A stretch of DNA of 35,242 nucleotides from Thiohalocapsa sp. (GCA_028277725.1 JANQFX010000037.1:1-35242); one strand, 5' to 3'; shown: positions 14,993-24,320, counted from the first letter of the stretch. The notes: generated by a model not told the origin, from the letters alone. Program-made: numbers and translations.

Positions 14993-15397
14993 TCAACCGC
15001 CCAAGACGAGCTGCGTCAGGAGATAGCCGAATGTGGCCGAGGCGCCGGTGAGGGCGGTGCCCCAGGCGATGTCGACGACGGCGACCGAGACCGACCAGCC
15101 CTTCAGCGTGGCCAGATTGGTCATGTCATAGGTGGCATAGGCGAAGAAGCCGAACAGCGCCCCATAGACCAGCGCCGTCGTCCAGGACTGCGCCTGCAGC
15201 GCCGGCACCACGGCGAAGATGACGATGCCGATCAGATAGACCGCGTAGAAGCCGGAGGCCGCGGCCAGGTTCGGCTTGTCGCGCAGCAGGCCGCCGAGCC
15301 GGCTCCAGTAGAAGCTCTTGGCCACCTTGGCCAGCCAAACGAAATCGATGGCGAAAAACACCACCGCCGTCGCGATATAGGCGATGAGATAGTCCAT
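14993..15397 (-). CDS. DUF2177 family membrane protein
   Basis: A 134-residue integral membrane protein with about four transmembrane helices (residues 1-25, 45-65, 72-92, 103-130). Its motifs are typical of DUF2177: IDFVWL near the N-terminus, YxxYLIGI, and GALFGFFAYATYDMTNLATLKGW. It is a conserved protein of unknown function at the inner membrane. It is the first chromosomal gene right of the element and runs toward the split tRNA. Confidence 0.88.
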   Translation of the reverse strand: MDYLIAYIATAVVFFAIDFVWLAKVAKSFYWSRLGGLLRDKPNLAAASGFYAVYLIGIVIFAVVPALQAQSWTTALVYGALFGFFAYATYDMTNLATLKGWSVSVAVVDIAWGTALTGASATFGYLLTQLVLGG

Positions 15398-15545
15398 TGA
15401 ATGCTCGTGCCCGATCCTGCCCGTCTCTTCATACGGACCAACGCGACCCGCGGTTCACCGGGTCGTGATCGAAGACACATGCAGGGGCGCCCTGCCGCAG
15501 CGGCGTCAAGACGGAAGCGGTCTCATTTGGGTTAGATTTGGCACA

Positions 15546-16379
15546 ATGGCTTATATCCGCTGCGCCGTGCTGATCTTGGGCTTTTGGGCGTGCCCGCTGC
15601 CGGGTGCCGCCGCGCCCGCCTGCGATCTGGCGCCCGAGAGGTCGGGCAGCGTGGCCCGGGTTCTCGACGCGCAGACCCTGGTGCTGGAAACGGGCGAGAC
15701 GGTGCGGCTGGTCGGCGCGCTGCCTCCCGAGGCGCCGCCCTGGTGGAAGGAGCAGCGGCCCTGGCCGCCCGCCGTGCGGGCCAGGAACGCGCTCGCCCGT
15801 CTGGTGGTGGGCCGCGCCGTGGCGCTGGCCTTCGGCGCGCGGAAGCGGGACCGGCATGACCGCCTGCTGGCGCAGGTGTTCGTGAGCGACGGGCCCGAGC
15901 AGCGCTGGGTCCAGGGCGCGCTCATCGAGCAGGGCCACGCCCGCGCCTACTCTTTCCCCGGAAACCGCGCCTGTCTGCGGGCGCTGCAGCGGCGCGAGGC
16001 CCAGGCGCGGGAGGCGCGCGCCGGGCTGTGGCGGCTCGACGCTTATGCGGTCCGGGCCGCAGACGACACCGCCGCGCTGCTGAAGCGGCGCTATGCCTTT
16101 CAGATCGTCGAGGGCAGGGTCCACGCGGTCGCGCGCCGGCGCGCCTGGACATTCCTGAATTTCGGTGCCGATTACCGGCAGGACTTCACGGTCGCCGTGC
16201 GGGCGCGGGACCGCAAGCGGTTCGACAAATCCGACGTGCCCCTGGCGGCGCTCGCCGGACGGTGGGTGCGGGTGCGCGGCTGGATCGAGGTCTGGAACGG
16301 GCCGGTCATCAAGGCGACGCACCCCGAGCAGATCGAGCTGCTCGATGAGGCGCCGGCCGACGCGCAGGACTCCCCCTAG
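15546..16379 (+). CDS. Secreted SNase-like (thermonuclease-family) protein
   Basis: A 277-residue protein with a signal peptide (about 1-22, ending GAAAPAC). It contains a staphylococcal-nuclease-type OB fold at about 35-165: VARVLDAQTLVLETGETVRLVG, RDRHDRLLAQVF, and WVQGALIEQGHARAYSF. A C-terminal region (about 185-270) looks like a second small beta domain. The Arg of DRHDRLLAQ and that of VRLVG match positions of SNase catalytic arginines; the acidic catalytic residue is less clear. ATG at 15546 is chosen because it directly starts the signal peptide. The end overlaps the stop of serA (convergent). Confidence 0.82.
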   Translation: MAYIRCAVLILGFWACPLPGAAAPACDLAPERSGSVARVLDAQTLVLETGETVRLVGALPPEAPPWWKEQRPWPPAVRARNALARLVVGRAVALAFGARKRDRHDRLLAQVFVSDGPEQRWVQGALIEQGHARAYSFPGNRACLRALQRREAQAREARAGLWRLDAYAVRAADDTAALLKRRYAFQIVEGRVHAVARRRAWTFLNFGADYRQDFTVAVRARDRKRFDKSDVPLAALAGRWVRVRGWIEVWNGPVIKATHPEQIELLDEAPADAQDSP

Positions 16380-17956
16380 AATCTCAGCCGCTGCGCCTGC
16401 ATCACATGGGGCAGCTTGCGCACCTTGGACAGCACCTCGTCGCTGATCGGCGTGTCCACCTCAATGAGCGCGATGGCGTCGCCGCCGGGCTTGTCGCGCC
16501 CCAGATGGAAGGTGGCGACATTGACCTCGTTCTCGCCGAACAGCGTCCCGATGGCGCCGATATAGCCGGGCTTATCCGCATTGGTCGTGTAGAGCATGTT
16601 GGGGCCGAGCTCGGCCTCCATGTCGATGTCCTTGACCTGGATGATGCGCGGCTTGCCGTCGGAGAACACCGTGCCGGCGACCGAGCGCTCCTGGCGCTCG
16701 GTGAGCACGGTGAGCCGCATATAGCCCTCGTACGCCCCTTCCTGGTCGCGCGTCACCTCTTCGAGCGCAATGCCGCGCTCGCGCGCCAGCACCGGCGCGC
16801 TGACCATATTGGCGTCCTGCAGGATCGGCCTCAGCACCCCGGCCAGAGCGGCGGCCGTCAGCGCGCGCGTGTTCAGCTCGGCGATGTCGCCGGTGAATTC
16901 GAGGCGGATGCCCTTGAGGCCCGTCTCCGTGAGCTGCCCGGCGAAGGAGCCGAGCTGGTCGGCGAGCCTGATGAAGGGCCGGAGCCTGGGCGCCTCCTCC
17001 GCCGTGATCGAGGGGAAGTTGACCGCGTTGGTGATGGCGCCGGTCAGGAGATAGTCGGCCATCTGCTCGGCCACCTGCACGGCGACATTCTCCTGCGCCT
17101 CGGTGGTGGCCGCGCCCAGATGCGGCGTGCAGATGACGCCAGGCATGCCGAACAGGGGGTTCTCGCGGGCCGGCTCGTCGGCGAACACGTCGAGCGCCGC
17201 GCCGGCCACCTGTCCCGATTCAAGGGCCGCCTTGAGGTCCGCCTCGACGATCAAGCCGCCGCGGGCACAGTTGACGATGCGCACGCCCTTCTTGGTCTTC
17301 TTCAGCGCCTTCGCATCGATGATGTTGCGGGTCTTATCGGTCAGCGGCGTGTGGAGCGAAATGAAGTCGGCGCGCGCCAGCAGGGTGTCGAGCTCCACCT
17401 TCTCCACGCCGATGTCGGTGGCCCGCTCCGCCGACAGGAAGGGATCGTAGGCGACGACCTTCATCTTCAGGCCGAGCGCCCTGTCGGCGACGATGGAGCC
17501 GATATTGCCGCAGCCGATGATGCCGAGCGTCTTGCCGGTGACCTCGATCCCCATGAAGCGCGACTTCTCCCATTTTCCCGCCTGGGTGGAGATGTCGGCG
17601 GCCGGGATCTGCCGCGCCAGCGAGACCAGCAGCGAGATCGCGTGTTCGGCCGTGGTGATCGAATTGCCGAAGGGCGTGTTCATGACGATGATGCCGCGCG
17701 CGGTCGCCGCGGGTATGTCGATATTGTCGACCCCGATGCCGGCGCGGCCGATCACCTTGAGCTTGTCCGCCGCGGCGATGATCTTCTCCGTGGCCTTGGT
17801 CGCGGAGCGCACGGCAAGTCCGTCATAGTCGCCGATGATCTCGGCCAGCTCGGCCTTGTCGAGGCCCACCTTCACGTCGAACTCGATGCCCCTGAGCCGG
17901 AACACGTCCTCCGCCAGCGGGCTCAATTGGTCGGATATCAACACGCGTGGTGCCAT
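16376..17956 (-). CDS. serA: D-3-phosphoglycerate dehydrogenase
   Basis: A 526-residue enzyme, the long form with a C-terminal ACT domain. It oxidises 3-phosphoglycerate to 3-phosphohydroxypyruvate with NAD, the first step of serine synthesis. Nucleotide-binding GIIGCGNIGS (145-154) and the catalytic Arg232 (NCARGGLI), Glu261 and His279 (TPHLGAATT) are all present. An intervening domain (about 320-450) and the ACT domain (about 455-526, PGYIGAIGTLFGENEVNVA) follow, so feedback control by serine is possible. The start at 17956 is supported by GAGAGG upstream. It follows serC after 68 nt on the same strand, forming a serC-serA operon. Confidence 0.97.
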   Translation of the reverse strand: MAPRVLISDQLSPLAEDVFRLRGIEFDVKVGLDKAELAEIIGDYDGLAVRSATKATEKIIAAADKLKVIGRAGIGVDNIDIPAATARGIIVMNTPFGNSITTAEHAISLLVSLARQIPAADISTQAGKWEKSRFMGIEVTGKTLGIIGCGNIGSIVADRALGLKMKVVAYDPFLSAERATDIGVEKVELDTLLARADFISLHTPLTDKTRNIIDAKALKKTKKGVRIVNCARGGLIVEADLKAALESGQVAGAALDVFADEPARENPLFGMPGVICTPHLGAATTEAQENVAVQVAEQMADYLLTGAITNAVNFPSITAEEAPRLRPFIRLADQLGSFAGQLTETGLKGIRLEFTGDIAELNTRALTAAALAGVLRPILQDANMVSAPVLARERGIALEEVTRDQEGAYEGYMRLTVLTERQERSVAGTVFSDGKPRIIQVKDIDMEAELGPNMLYTTNADKPGYIGAIGTLFGENEVNVATFHLGRDKPGGDAIALIEVDTPISDEVLSKVRKLPHVMQAQRLRF

Positions 17957-18024
17957 GGTCCCTCTCCTGTGAGCGCGGGCCGTCTCGGTCTGCCGCGCCT
18001 GGTCTGGTTGTGTGGAAATGCCGC

Positions 18025-19200
18025 TCAGGCGGCCTCTGCGAGTTGGGCGCGGGCCGCCTCGTAAGCCCAGTCGAGCCACGGCATCAGCGCTTCCAGATCG
18101 GTACGCTCGACCGTGGCGCCGGCCCAGATGCGCAGGCCCGGCGGCGCGTCGCGATAGGCGCCGATGTCATAGGCCACGCCCTCTTCCGCCAGCAGCCCCG
18201 CGATCCGTTTGGCGAAGGCGCCTTGCGCTTCGTCAGCGAGCGCGGTGATCGCGGGATCGACGATGCTGAGGCACACCGAGGTGTTGGAGCGGGTTTCCGG
18301 CACTGCGGCGAGGAAGTCCACCCAGGGGGTGCGCGCCACCCAGTCCGCGATCGCGCCCGCATTGGCATCGGCGCGGGCGATCAGCGCTTCGATCCCGCCC
18401 AGCTCTTCGGCCCAGGCAAGGGCGTCCAGCCAGTCCTCGACGCACAGCATCGACGGTGTGTTGATGGTCTCGCCGCGGAACACGCCCTCGATCAGCGCGC
18501 CCTGCTTGGTCAGCCGGAAGATCTTCGGCAGCGGCCAGGGCGGCGTGAAGGCCTCCAGCCGCTCGACGGCCCGCGGGCTCAAGACCAGCATGCCGTGCTG
18601 TGCCTCACCACCCAGTGCCTTCTGCCAGGAGAAGGTGGCCGCATCGAGCTTGGGCCAGTCGAGGTCTTGCGCGAAGGCGGCGGAGGTGGCGTCGCAAATG
18701 GTCAGCCCGTCGCGATCGTCGGCGATCCAGGCGCCGTCTGGCACGCGCACGCCCGACGTGGTGCCGTTCCAGGTGAACACCACGTCGCGGGCGAAATCGA
18801 CCTGGCCCAGGTCGGGCAGGGCGCCGTAGCCGGCCTCCAGCACCCGGACATCGGGCAGCTTGAGCTGCTTGACCACGTCGGTGACCCAGCCCTTGCCGAA
18901 GCTCTCCCAGGCCAGCACGTCGACGCCGCGCGCGCCCAGCAGCGACCACAGCGCCATCTCCATGGCGCCCGTGTCGGACGCCGGGACGATGCCGAGCCGG
19001 TAGCCGTCGGGCAAACGCAGCAGCGCGGCGGTCCTGTCGATGGCCTGCTTCAGGCGCGCCTTGCCGTCGCCCGCGCGATGGGAGCGGCCGAGAAATGCGT
19101 GCCTGAGGTTTTCCAGGGAATGGCCGGGCCGCTTGGTGCAGGGGCCGGAAGAAAAGCGCGGATTGGCCGGCCGCGCGGCCGGTTTTGCAGGTTTCGTCAT
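18025..19200 (-). CDS. serC: Phosphoserine aminotransferase
   Basis: A 391-residue PLP-dependent class V aminotransferase that converts 3-phosphohydroxypyruvate and glutamate to phosphoserine. The PLP lysine is Lys194 in [20 protein letters not shown] at the N-terminus, [11 protein letters not shown] and WNGTTSGVR match the SerC variant found in Alphaproteobacteria. A GGAAGGG ribosome binding site precedes ATG at 19200. It is first in the serC-serA operon; the preceding 200 nt would hold the promoter. Confidence 0.96.
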   Translation of the reverse strand: MTKPAKPAARPANPRFSSGPCTKRPGHSLENLRHAFLGRSHRAGDGKARLKQAIDRTAALLRLPDGYRLGIVPASDTGAMEMALWSLLGARGVDVLAWESFGKGWVTDVVKQLKLPDVRVLEAGYGALPDLGQVDFARDVVFTWNGTTSGVRVPDGAWIADDRDGLTICDATSAAFAQDLDWPKLDAATFSWQKALGGEAQHGMLVLSPRAVERLEAFTPPWPLPKIFRLTKQGALIEGVFRGETINTPSMLCVEDWLDALAWAEELGGIEALIARADANAGAIADWVARTPWVDFLAAVPETRSNTSVCLSIVDPAITALADEAQGAFAKRIAGLLAEEGVAYDIGAYRDAPPGLRIWAGATVERTDLEALMPWLDWAYEAARAQLAEAA

Positions 19201-19346
19201 GGCGTTCTACCCTTCCAGATAGCCGCCCCTCGTTGGGGAGGGGTGTCCCACGGGCGGCACTACGCGGGCGACGCGCTCAAGTCAATGCGCATTTCGGACG
19301 CAGGCCTGTTATCCACCGACCGCTCGACGCCGAGCTTCGCCGGGGA

Positions 19347-19386
19347 GAAAAGAAAAACCGCCCGCCGACGCGCGGCGGACGGTTTT
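19347..19386 (-). terminator. Rho-independent terminator of the outer-membrane protein gene
   Basis: On the minus strand a GC-rich stem (CCGTCCGCCG / CGGCGGGCGG, loop CGCGT) is flanked by A and T runs and ends in TTTTTCTTTT. It lies about 30 nt after the stop codon at 19415 and ahead of serC. Confidence 0.85.
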
Positions 19387-19414
19387 CGCGGAACGAGCCT
19401 GAAAGGGAGGCCGA

Positions 19415-20251
19415 CTACTTGTAGGGCGGGGGCGCGTAGACCGGCGGTGGCGGCGGCGGTGCCGCGCAGCACTCCTCGCCCAATGTCCAGCGCAGGCCGA
19501 CCATGATGTCATGGGAGACGATGTCCTTCAGCTCCAGCGGGCCCGGAGAGGCGGTGCCGTCGTAGGTCTGGAAGGTCCCGGTCACGCCGTCGCCGAGATT
19601 GAGGTAGCGGTAGCCGAAGTCGAGCGTCAGCGCGTCGCTGACCTCATAGGCGAGACCCGCATGCAGCGCCCAGGCGAAGTTCCATTCGGAGTTCTCGGCG
19701 GCCCAGTGGTGGCCGCCAGTCCGCTCGTTCGTGTCTGTGAAGTTGCTCAGCGTCACCTCTGCGACGCCCGCACCCGCGCCCACATATGGCTTCACGCCGT
19801 GGAAGTCGCCGAAGTCGAAATAGGCATTGGCGAGAAACAGCCATTCCGACTTGAAGCCGGAGTAGTCGTTCGACGACTGCGCCGTGTTGTTCTTGTCCAA
19901 GCCGTGGAACGTTGCCCTGCCGCGATACTCGCCGGTCACATCGAAACGCAGCTTATCGCTGTGCTGATAGCCGACGCCGAGGCCGACGAAGGGCGCGCTG
20001 TCGAATTCCTTGTTGAAGATCGTGAAATTGCCGGCCGCGATGATGTCGTTCGTGAACTCGTCGACCTCCTGGTTGCTGACACCGACAAAGGCCTTGAAAT
20101 ACCAGGTCGCGTCACAGCACGGCACGGACACAGGAGCCGGCACCGGCACCGGAATCGGCTCCGGAATGCCCAGATCGGCGGCGCTCGCGGCAGCGACCGG
20201 GCTGATCGCCAGCACCGATGCCACAACGATTGTCTTGCTCAGTTTTCCCAT
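19415..20251 (-). CDS. Outer-membrane beta-barrel protein
   Basis: A 278-residue protein with a signal peptide (MGKLSKTIVVASVLAISPVAAASA) followed by a short Pro/Val-rich linker (PIPVPVPAPVSVP). A small barrel with alternating amphipathic strands spans about 45-260: GLGVGYQHSDKLRFDVTGEYRG, KPYVGAGAGVAEV, and LTLDFGYRYLNLG, as in the OmpW/Omp25-like family of Rhizobiales. The protein ends in a Pro-rich tail (APPPPPPVYAPPPYK) after the last strand GLRWTL, so it lacks the usual terminal aromatic residue. AAAGGTG precedes the start at 20251. The upstream region is long and AT-rich, as expected for a strong promoter. Confidence 0.88.
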   Translation of the reverse strand: MGKLSKTIVVASVLAISPVAAASAADLGIPEPIPVPVPAPVSVPCCDATWYFKAFVGVSNQEVDEFTNDIIAAGNFTIFNKEFDSAPFVGLGVGYQHSDKLRFDVTGEYRGRATFHGLDKNNTAQSSNDYSGFKSEWLFLANAYFDFGDFHGVKPYVGAGAGVAEVTLSNFTDTNERTGGHHWAAENSEWNFAWALHAGLAYEVSDALTLDFGYRYLNLGDGVTGTFQTYDGTASPGPLELKDIVSHDIMVGLRWTLGEECCAAPPPPPPVYAPPPYK

Positions 20252-20454
20252 CTCAGTCACCTTTCCGCTCAGATCGAACACGCTCGCCCGTTCACGGACT
20301 CGATTCTTCCGATCTGTTTCGTTTTGGAACTATGGGGGGATTTATTTAATAGACGCTTAACCGTAATCGCGCCAATTCGACTTCCGCGGTGCCAAGTATT
20401 TTTAACTTTTCGATAATTCTTTATTAAGGAGTCGTTAAGGAACGCGCCCGCAGG

Positions 20455-20554
20455 GTTCGATACGGGCGGCCCATCTGCGGCGCAATCGGCTCTCGAATAG
20501 ACTCAGGCCTGTCCATCGAGCCGCTTGCTGGCATCTGAACCGCCCGTATCGAAC
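20455..20554. repeat. 15-bp perfect inverted repeat with 70-nt spacing
   Basis: GTTCGATACGGGCGG (20455-20469) and its exact complement at 20540-20554 flank a 70-nt spacer. It lies in the intergenic region between the outer-membrane protein gene and the proline-rich protein gene. It may be a small mobile-repeat relic or a long hairpin. Confidence 0.6.
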
Positions 20555-20573
20555 AGAATTGCATGACATTTGT

Positions 20574-20599
20574 GGGTCCGGACCCTAGGGTCCGGACCC
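20574..20599. repeat. 26-bp perfect palindrome
   Basis: Two copies of the 12-bp dyad GGGTCCGGACCC are joined by TA, and the whole 26 bp is itself a perfect palindrome. It directly precedes the interspersed repeat at 20604. Its function is unknown. Confidence 0.75.
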
Positions 20600-20603
20600 T
20601 GGA

Positions 20604-20703
20604 GCGCATTCCGAAAAGTGGGAACCGATTTTCGGACAAAATGCGCGACAATACAAAGAACCGGAACATCGATCCGATTCGATCAGATCGGATCATGCTC
20701 TAG
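20604..20703 (+). repeat. Interspersed palindromic repeat, copy 1
   Basis: It begins GCGCATTCCGAAAAGTGG and contains the complementary arm TTTTCGGACAAAATGCGC, so the first 40 nt form a hairpin. The 3' part holds GATCCGAT/ATCGGATC arms and ends ATCATGCTCTAG. A second copy is at 33695-33785 in the same orientation with close similarity. The element type is common in Rhizobiales intergenic regions. It ends 54 nt upstream of the proline-rich secreted protein gene. Confidence 0.85.
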
Positions 20704-20757
20704 TGGTCCGTTTGCAGGGGCTCGCGTTGCGGCATCATGCGGCGGGGAGGTGCACCC

Positions 20758-21687
20758 GTGTCGTTCAGGGGTCTTGCCTGTGTTCTGTTCGTGGTTCTGA
20801 GCGGGTCCATGCTGGGCCCGGCCCCGGCGCGCGCGACGGACGGCGACTTGCCCGTTGCCATGCCCTGGGACGCCGAGCGGCCACGGCCTCAGGTCGTGCC
20901 GCCGCCCGACCGGCGCCCGCCGCCACCGCGCCGCGTGACCTTGCCGGACAGGAAGCCGACCGAGACGCCGCCGCCGGCGCAGGCATCGCCGGAGGCCGCG
21001 CCGCCTGCCGCGCCTGTCCCGGAGTCCGAGACTGGACGCCCCGATCCAACCGCTGCGCCCGCGGTACAGCCGGTGGGCGAGACGGGCGCACCGACGCCCG
21101 TGAGACTGCCGGACACGCCGGACCGGGTGGCGGACCCTCAGCCGGATGACGACGCGGCCCCGCCCCGGCCGGCGCCCGACCGCGCGGTGCCCCCGGCACC
21201 GGCCAAGCGGCCGGCTGCACCACCGGTAGAGAAAGCGGCCGCGGACCCGGCGCCGCGTGAGCGCACATCTGTGCCGGTTCCGCATAAGAAGCCCGCCGCG
21301 CCGCAGGCCAGTGCCGCCGTCGACGCATCGACCTCTCCCGACCAAGCGGGTGTTCCGCTGCCCCGGCCTCGGCCCGCGCCGCGCGCTGCCGCTCCCGATC
21401 AGCCGCTCAGTGAGGCGACCGCGCCAACGGCGCCGACTCGTGCGCGCGAGAGAACACCGCAAGCGAAAAAGGACCGCCCGCGCACTGCTGAGGCCAAGTG
21501 CGCCGTGCTCGGCAAATGCCGCGACGCGTTTTCCCGCTGCAAAGCGGAGTACATCAAGAAGGAAGGCCGCTGGGACCTCGACAAGGAGCCCTGCGGGGCG
21601 AAATACGCCCAGTGCATTCGGCAGAATTTCCAGCCTGGCGAGATGTGGCTGACGCGCTGGTTCTGGCCCTACGAGAACTGCCCCTGA
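20758..21687 (+). CDS. Secreted proline-rich protein with a six-cysteine C-terminal domain
   Basis: A 309-residue protein starting at GTG (20758). This start is chosen for GGGGAGG seven nt upstream and for a good signal peptide (SFRGLACVLFVVLSGSMLGPAPARA). An in-frame ATG at 20737 would add seven residues. Residues 30-240 are low-complexity Pro/Ala/Arg (PPP, KPAAPP), likely disordered and cell-wall- or periplasm-spanning. The last 65 residues are a compact domain with six cysteines (CAVLGKC, RCKAEYIKKEG, CGAKYAQC, ENCP), probably disulphide-bonded. I do not recognise the family. It converges with the EamA gene, 3 nt apart. Confidence 0.75.
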   Translation: MSFRGLACVLFVVLSGSMLGPAPARATDGDLPVAMPWDAERPRPQVVPPPDRRPPPPRRVTLPDRKPTETPPPAQASPEAAPPAAPVPESETGRPDPTAAPAVQPVGETGAPTPVRLPDTPDRVADPQPDDDAAPPRPAPDRAVPPAPAKRPAAPPVEKAAADPAPRERTSVPVPHKKPAAPQASAAVDASTSPDQAGVPLPRPRPAPRAAAPDQPLSEATAPTAPTRARERTPQAKKDRPRTAEAKCAVLGKCRDAFSRCKAEYIKKEGRWDLDKEPCGAKYAQCIRQNFQPGEMWLTRWFWPYENCP

Positions 21688-21690
21688 CGC

Positions 21691-22614
21691 CTAGCCCTTG
21701 CGCGCGGCGAGCGTCACGCCGGCGAGGATCAGCACCAGAGCGAGCGCGTGATAGGCGCGCGGCTGCTCGCCGAGCAGGCCGATGGCGAGCGCGGCGCCGA
21801 ACAAGGGCACCAGATGCATGAACACGCCGGCCCGGTTGCCGCCGATCAACTCCACGCCGCGGTTGTAGAAGATATAGGCCAGCACGCTGGGGAACACGGC
21901 CACATAGGCGATGGCTCCCACGGTCTGCAGGGTCGGCTGTAGCTGCCAGCCCGACAGATGCTCGATGGCCATGAGCGGTGTGTTGACCAGCACGGCAACG
22001 CCGAAGGTCACGACCGTGAAGCTGAGCCAGTGCATCTCGGGCCGCCGGCGCAGGAACGCCGTATAGACGGCCCAGGTGAGCGCGGCGGCGAGAATCCCCA
22101 GATCGCCCGCATTCAGGGTCAGGCCGCCGAGCACGGCAAGGTCGCCGCGCGCCACCATCATCAGAACGCCGATGAACGACAGCGCGATGCCGACCCCCTG
22201 GGCCCGCGAGACGCGGTCGCCGAACAGCGCGAAGGTGGCCAGCACGATCAGCACCGGGCCGCTCGACTGCAGCACCAGCGCGTTGAGCGCGGTGGTGTGG
22301 TTGAGGCCGATATAGGCGAAGGTGTTGAACAGCCCGGCGCCCGTGACGCCGAGCAGCGCCAGGATGCGCCAGTGCTCGCGCACCACCGGCCAGTCGCGCT
22401 TCAGATGCGGCCACGCGAAGGGCAGCACGATCAGTGTGGCCAGGAACCAGCGCCACCAGGCGAGCGCCACCGGCGGCACATGGCCGTGCACGCCGCGCCC
22501 GAGGACGAAATTCCCGGCCCAGAACAGCGCCGTCAGCGACAACAGCAGGAAGGCGTTGGCGTAGAGCGCGTGGGCGAAGCGGCGGGGCACGGGTGCGTTC
22601 GGGACTCTGGTCAC
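21691..22614 (-). CDS. EamA-family (DMT superfamily) transporter
   Basis: A 307-residue membrane protein with about ten transmembrane helices in two homologous halves (EamA repeats about 20-155 and 168-303). Typical motifs are ALFWAGNFVLGR near helix 1, TFAYIGLNHTTALNALVLQSSGPVLIVL, and AYIFYNRGVELIGGNRAGVFMHLVPLFGA in the second half. It is an inner-membrane metabolite or amino-acid exporter of unknown substrate. GTG at 22614 is the likely start, with a poor ribosome binding site; a later ATG cannot be excluded. Confidence 0.9.
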   Translation of the reverse strand: MTRVPNAPVPRRFAHALYANAFLLLSLTALFWAGNFVLGRGVHGHVPPVALAWWRWFLATLIVLPFAWPHLKRDWPVVREHWRILALLGVTGAGLFNTFAYIGLNHTTALNALVLQSSGPVLIVLATFALFGDRVSRAQGVGIALSFIGVLMMVARGDLAVLGGLTLNAGDLGILAAALTWAVYTAFLRRRPEMHWLSFTVVTFGVAVLVNTPLMAIEHLSGWQLQPTLQTVGAIAYVAVFPSVLAYIFYNRGVELIGGNRAGVFMHLVPLFGAALAIGLLGEQPRAYHALALVLILAGVTLAARKG

Positions 22615-22714
22615 TCGGAAGGACAGGGTGGCGCGTCCGCCGAAAGGCAGCCTTGGTCGGAAAGGGCGCGCCGCGGGGAGCCTTGTAACACACTCGCCGC
22701 CGCTAACCGCCCAC

Positions 22715-22827
22715 TTGTCATCCCGGAAGGCGCGTCAGCGCCTATCCGGGACCCAGGGGCCAAGCGCGTCGGCCGAGGTTTCTTGCCCCTGGATCCCGGC
22801 TCTCCCGATGGTCCGCCGGGATGACAA
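22715..22827. repeat. Intergenic repeat with 12-bp terminal inverted repeats
   Basis: TTGTCATCCCGG at 22715-22726 and CCGGGATGACAA at 22816-22827 are perfect inverted repeats enclosing a GC-rich sequence with further inner arms. A related, more decayed element is at 26591-26710. It lies between the EamA transporter and purA and contains no gene. Confidence 0.75.
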
Positions 22828-22901
22828 AGAGAGAAGATCGCGCCGTGTCCGACCCCGACGATCCCGCTCGCCTGTCCGCGCGACTCGGGCTATGCTGGCG
22901 G

Positions 22902-22928
22902 ACGGCCCCGCACGGCGTGCGGGGCCGT
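22902..22928 (+). promoter_or_regulatory. Perfect 12-bp stem hairpin in the purA leader
   Basis: ACGGCCCCGCAC and GTGCGGGGCCGT pair around a 3-nt loop, ending 43 nt before the purA ATG. TATGCT at 22891-22896 could be a -10 element just before it, which would put the hairpin at the 5' end of the transcript. No T run follows, so it is not a standard terminator. Confidence 0.5.
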
Positions 22929-22971
22929 GTGATGTAGCGGCCACAGCACCGCCCGGACAGGACACACGCTC

Positions 22972-24264
22972 ATGGCCAATGTGGTGGTCGTCGGCTCGCA
23001 ATGGGGCGACGAGGGCAAGGGCAAGATCGTCGACTGGCTGTCGGAGCGCGCCGACGTCGTTGTGCGCTTCCAGGGCGGCCACAATGCCGGCCATACGCTG
23101 GTGATCGACGGCGTCACCTACAAGCTCTCCCTGCTGCCGTCGGGTGTGGTGCGCCCGGGCAAGCTCGCGGTGATCGGCAACGGCGTGGTGATCGATCCTT
23201 GGGCGCTTGCCGAGGAAATCGACACGCTGCGGGCGAAAGGCGTGGCCATCGACCGCGACAATCTGCGGATCGCGGAGAACGCAACCCTGATCCTGCCGCT
23301 GCACCGGGAGCTGGATGCGCTCAGGGAAGCGGCCGCGGGGGCGGGCAAGATCGGCACCACCAAGCGCGGCATCGGTCCGGCTTACGAGGACAAGGTCGGG
23401 CGCCGCGCCATAAGGGTGATGGATTTGCAGACCCTGGACACGCTGCGCCCCAAGGTCGAGCGCATCCTCACCCACCACAATGCGCTGCGGCGCGGTCTTG
23501 GCGAGCCGGTCGTCTCGGCAGAGGAGCTGTACGCGCAGCTCGAGGAGATCGCGCCCAAGATCCTGCCCTTCGTCGACACGGTCTGGGCGCTGCTCGACTA
23601 CCACCGCCGGCAGGGCAGCCGCATCCTGTTCGAGGGCGCGCAAGGGGCGCTGCTCGACATCGATCACGGCACCTATCCCTTCGTCACCTCCTCCAACACG
23701 GTGGCCGCCCAGGCCGCCACGGGCTGCGGCATGGGGCCCGGCGCCATCGGCTATGTGCTCGGCATCACCAAGGCCTACACAACGCGGGTCGGCGGCGGGC
23801 CGTTCCCGAGCGAGCTCGAAGACGAGACCGGGCGGCTGCTGGGCGAGCGGGGCCGCGAGTTCGGCACCGTGACGGGCCGCGCACGACGCTGCGGCTGGTT
23901 CGACGCCTGCCTGGTGCGCCAGACCATCAAGGTGTCGGGCATCGACGGCATCGCGCTGACCAAGCTCGACGTGCTCGACGGCATCGAGGAGCTGCAGGTC
24001 TGCACCGGCTATCGGCTGGACGACCAGGCGTTCGACCATCTGCCCGCCGCGCAAGGGGCGCAGGCGCGGGTCGAGCCGGTCTACGAGACGCTGGAGGGGT
24101 GGACGGAGTCCACCGCCGGCGCGCGCTCCTGGGCCGATCTGCCCGCCAACTGCATCAAATATGTGCGCCGCCTGGAGGAGCTGATCGAGGCGCCGGTGGC
24201 GCTGCTCTCCACCAGCCCCGAGCGCGACGACACCATCCTGATGAAGGATCCCTTCGAGGACTGA
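22972..24264 (+). CDS. purA: Adenylosuccinate synthetase
   Basis: A 430-residue enzyme, the usual length, which joins IMP and aspartate with GTP in AMP synthesis. The P-loop region [11 protein letters not shown] (8-18) includes catalytic Asp13, and His41 lies in [45 protein letters not shown] and the C-terminal GTP-binding part ([18 protein letters not shown]) are all intact. It is a cytoplasmic homodimer. A small island with a tRNA fragment begins 6 nt after its stop. Confidence 0.97.
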   Translation: MANVVVVGSQWGDEGKGKIVDWLSERADVVVRFQGGHNAGHTLVIDGVTYKLSLLPSGVVRPGKLAVIGNGVVIDPWALAEEIDTLRAKGVAIDRDNLRIAENATLILPLHRELDALREAAAGAGKIGTTKRGIGPAYEDKVGRRAIRVMDLQTLDTLRPKVERILTHHNALRRGLGEPVVSAEELYAQLEEIAPKILPFVDTVWALLDYHRRQGSRILFEGAQGALLDIDHGTYPFVTSSNTVAAQAATGCGMGPGAIGYVLGITKAYTTRVGGGPFPSELEDETGRLLGERGREFGTVTGRARRCGWFDACLVRQTIKVSGIDGIALTKLDVLDGIEELQVCTGYRLDDQAFDHLPAAQGAQARVEPVYETLEGWTESTAGARSWADLPANCIKYVRRLEELIEAPVALLSTSPERDDTILMKDPFED

Positions 24265-24274
24265 GGGTCTAGGT

Positions 24275-24320
24275 CGTCCGAAGGCAGAGGTCAGAGGTTC
24301 GAATCCTCTCGGGTGCGCCA
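24275..24320 (+). tRNA. 3' half of a tRNA-Arg (probably CCG), att remnant
   Basis: The sequence runs from the anticodon loop (TCCGAA) through a 3' anticodon strand GGCAG, variable AGGTC, T arm AGAGG/TTCGAAT/CCTCT, acceptor strand CGGGTGC, discriminator G and CCA. No 5' half precedes it; purA ends 10 nt upstream. It is non-functional. As at the large element, the break lies in the anticodon loop. The matching 5' half is not in this window. Confidence 0.82.

Noticed and set aside
16406..18064. Long plus-strand ORF opposite serA
   Set aside because: It is a shadow of serA caused by high GC; no family features are seen.
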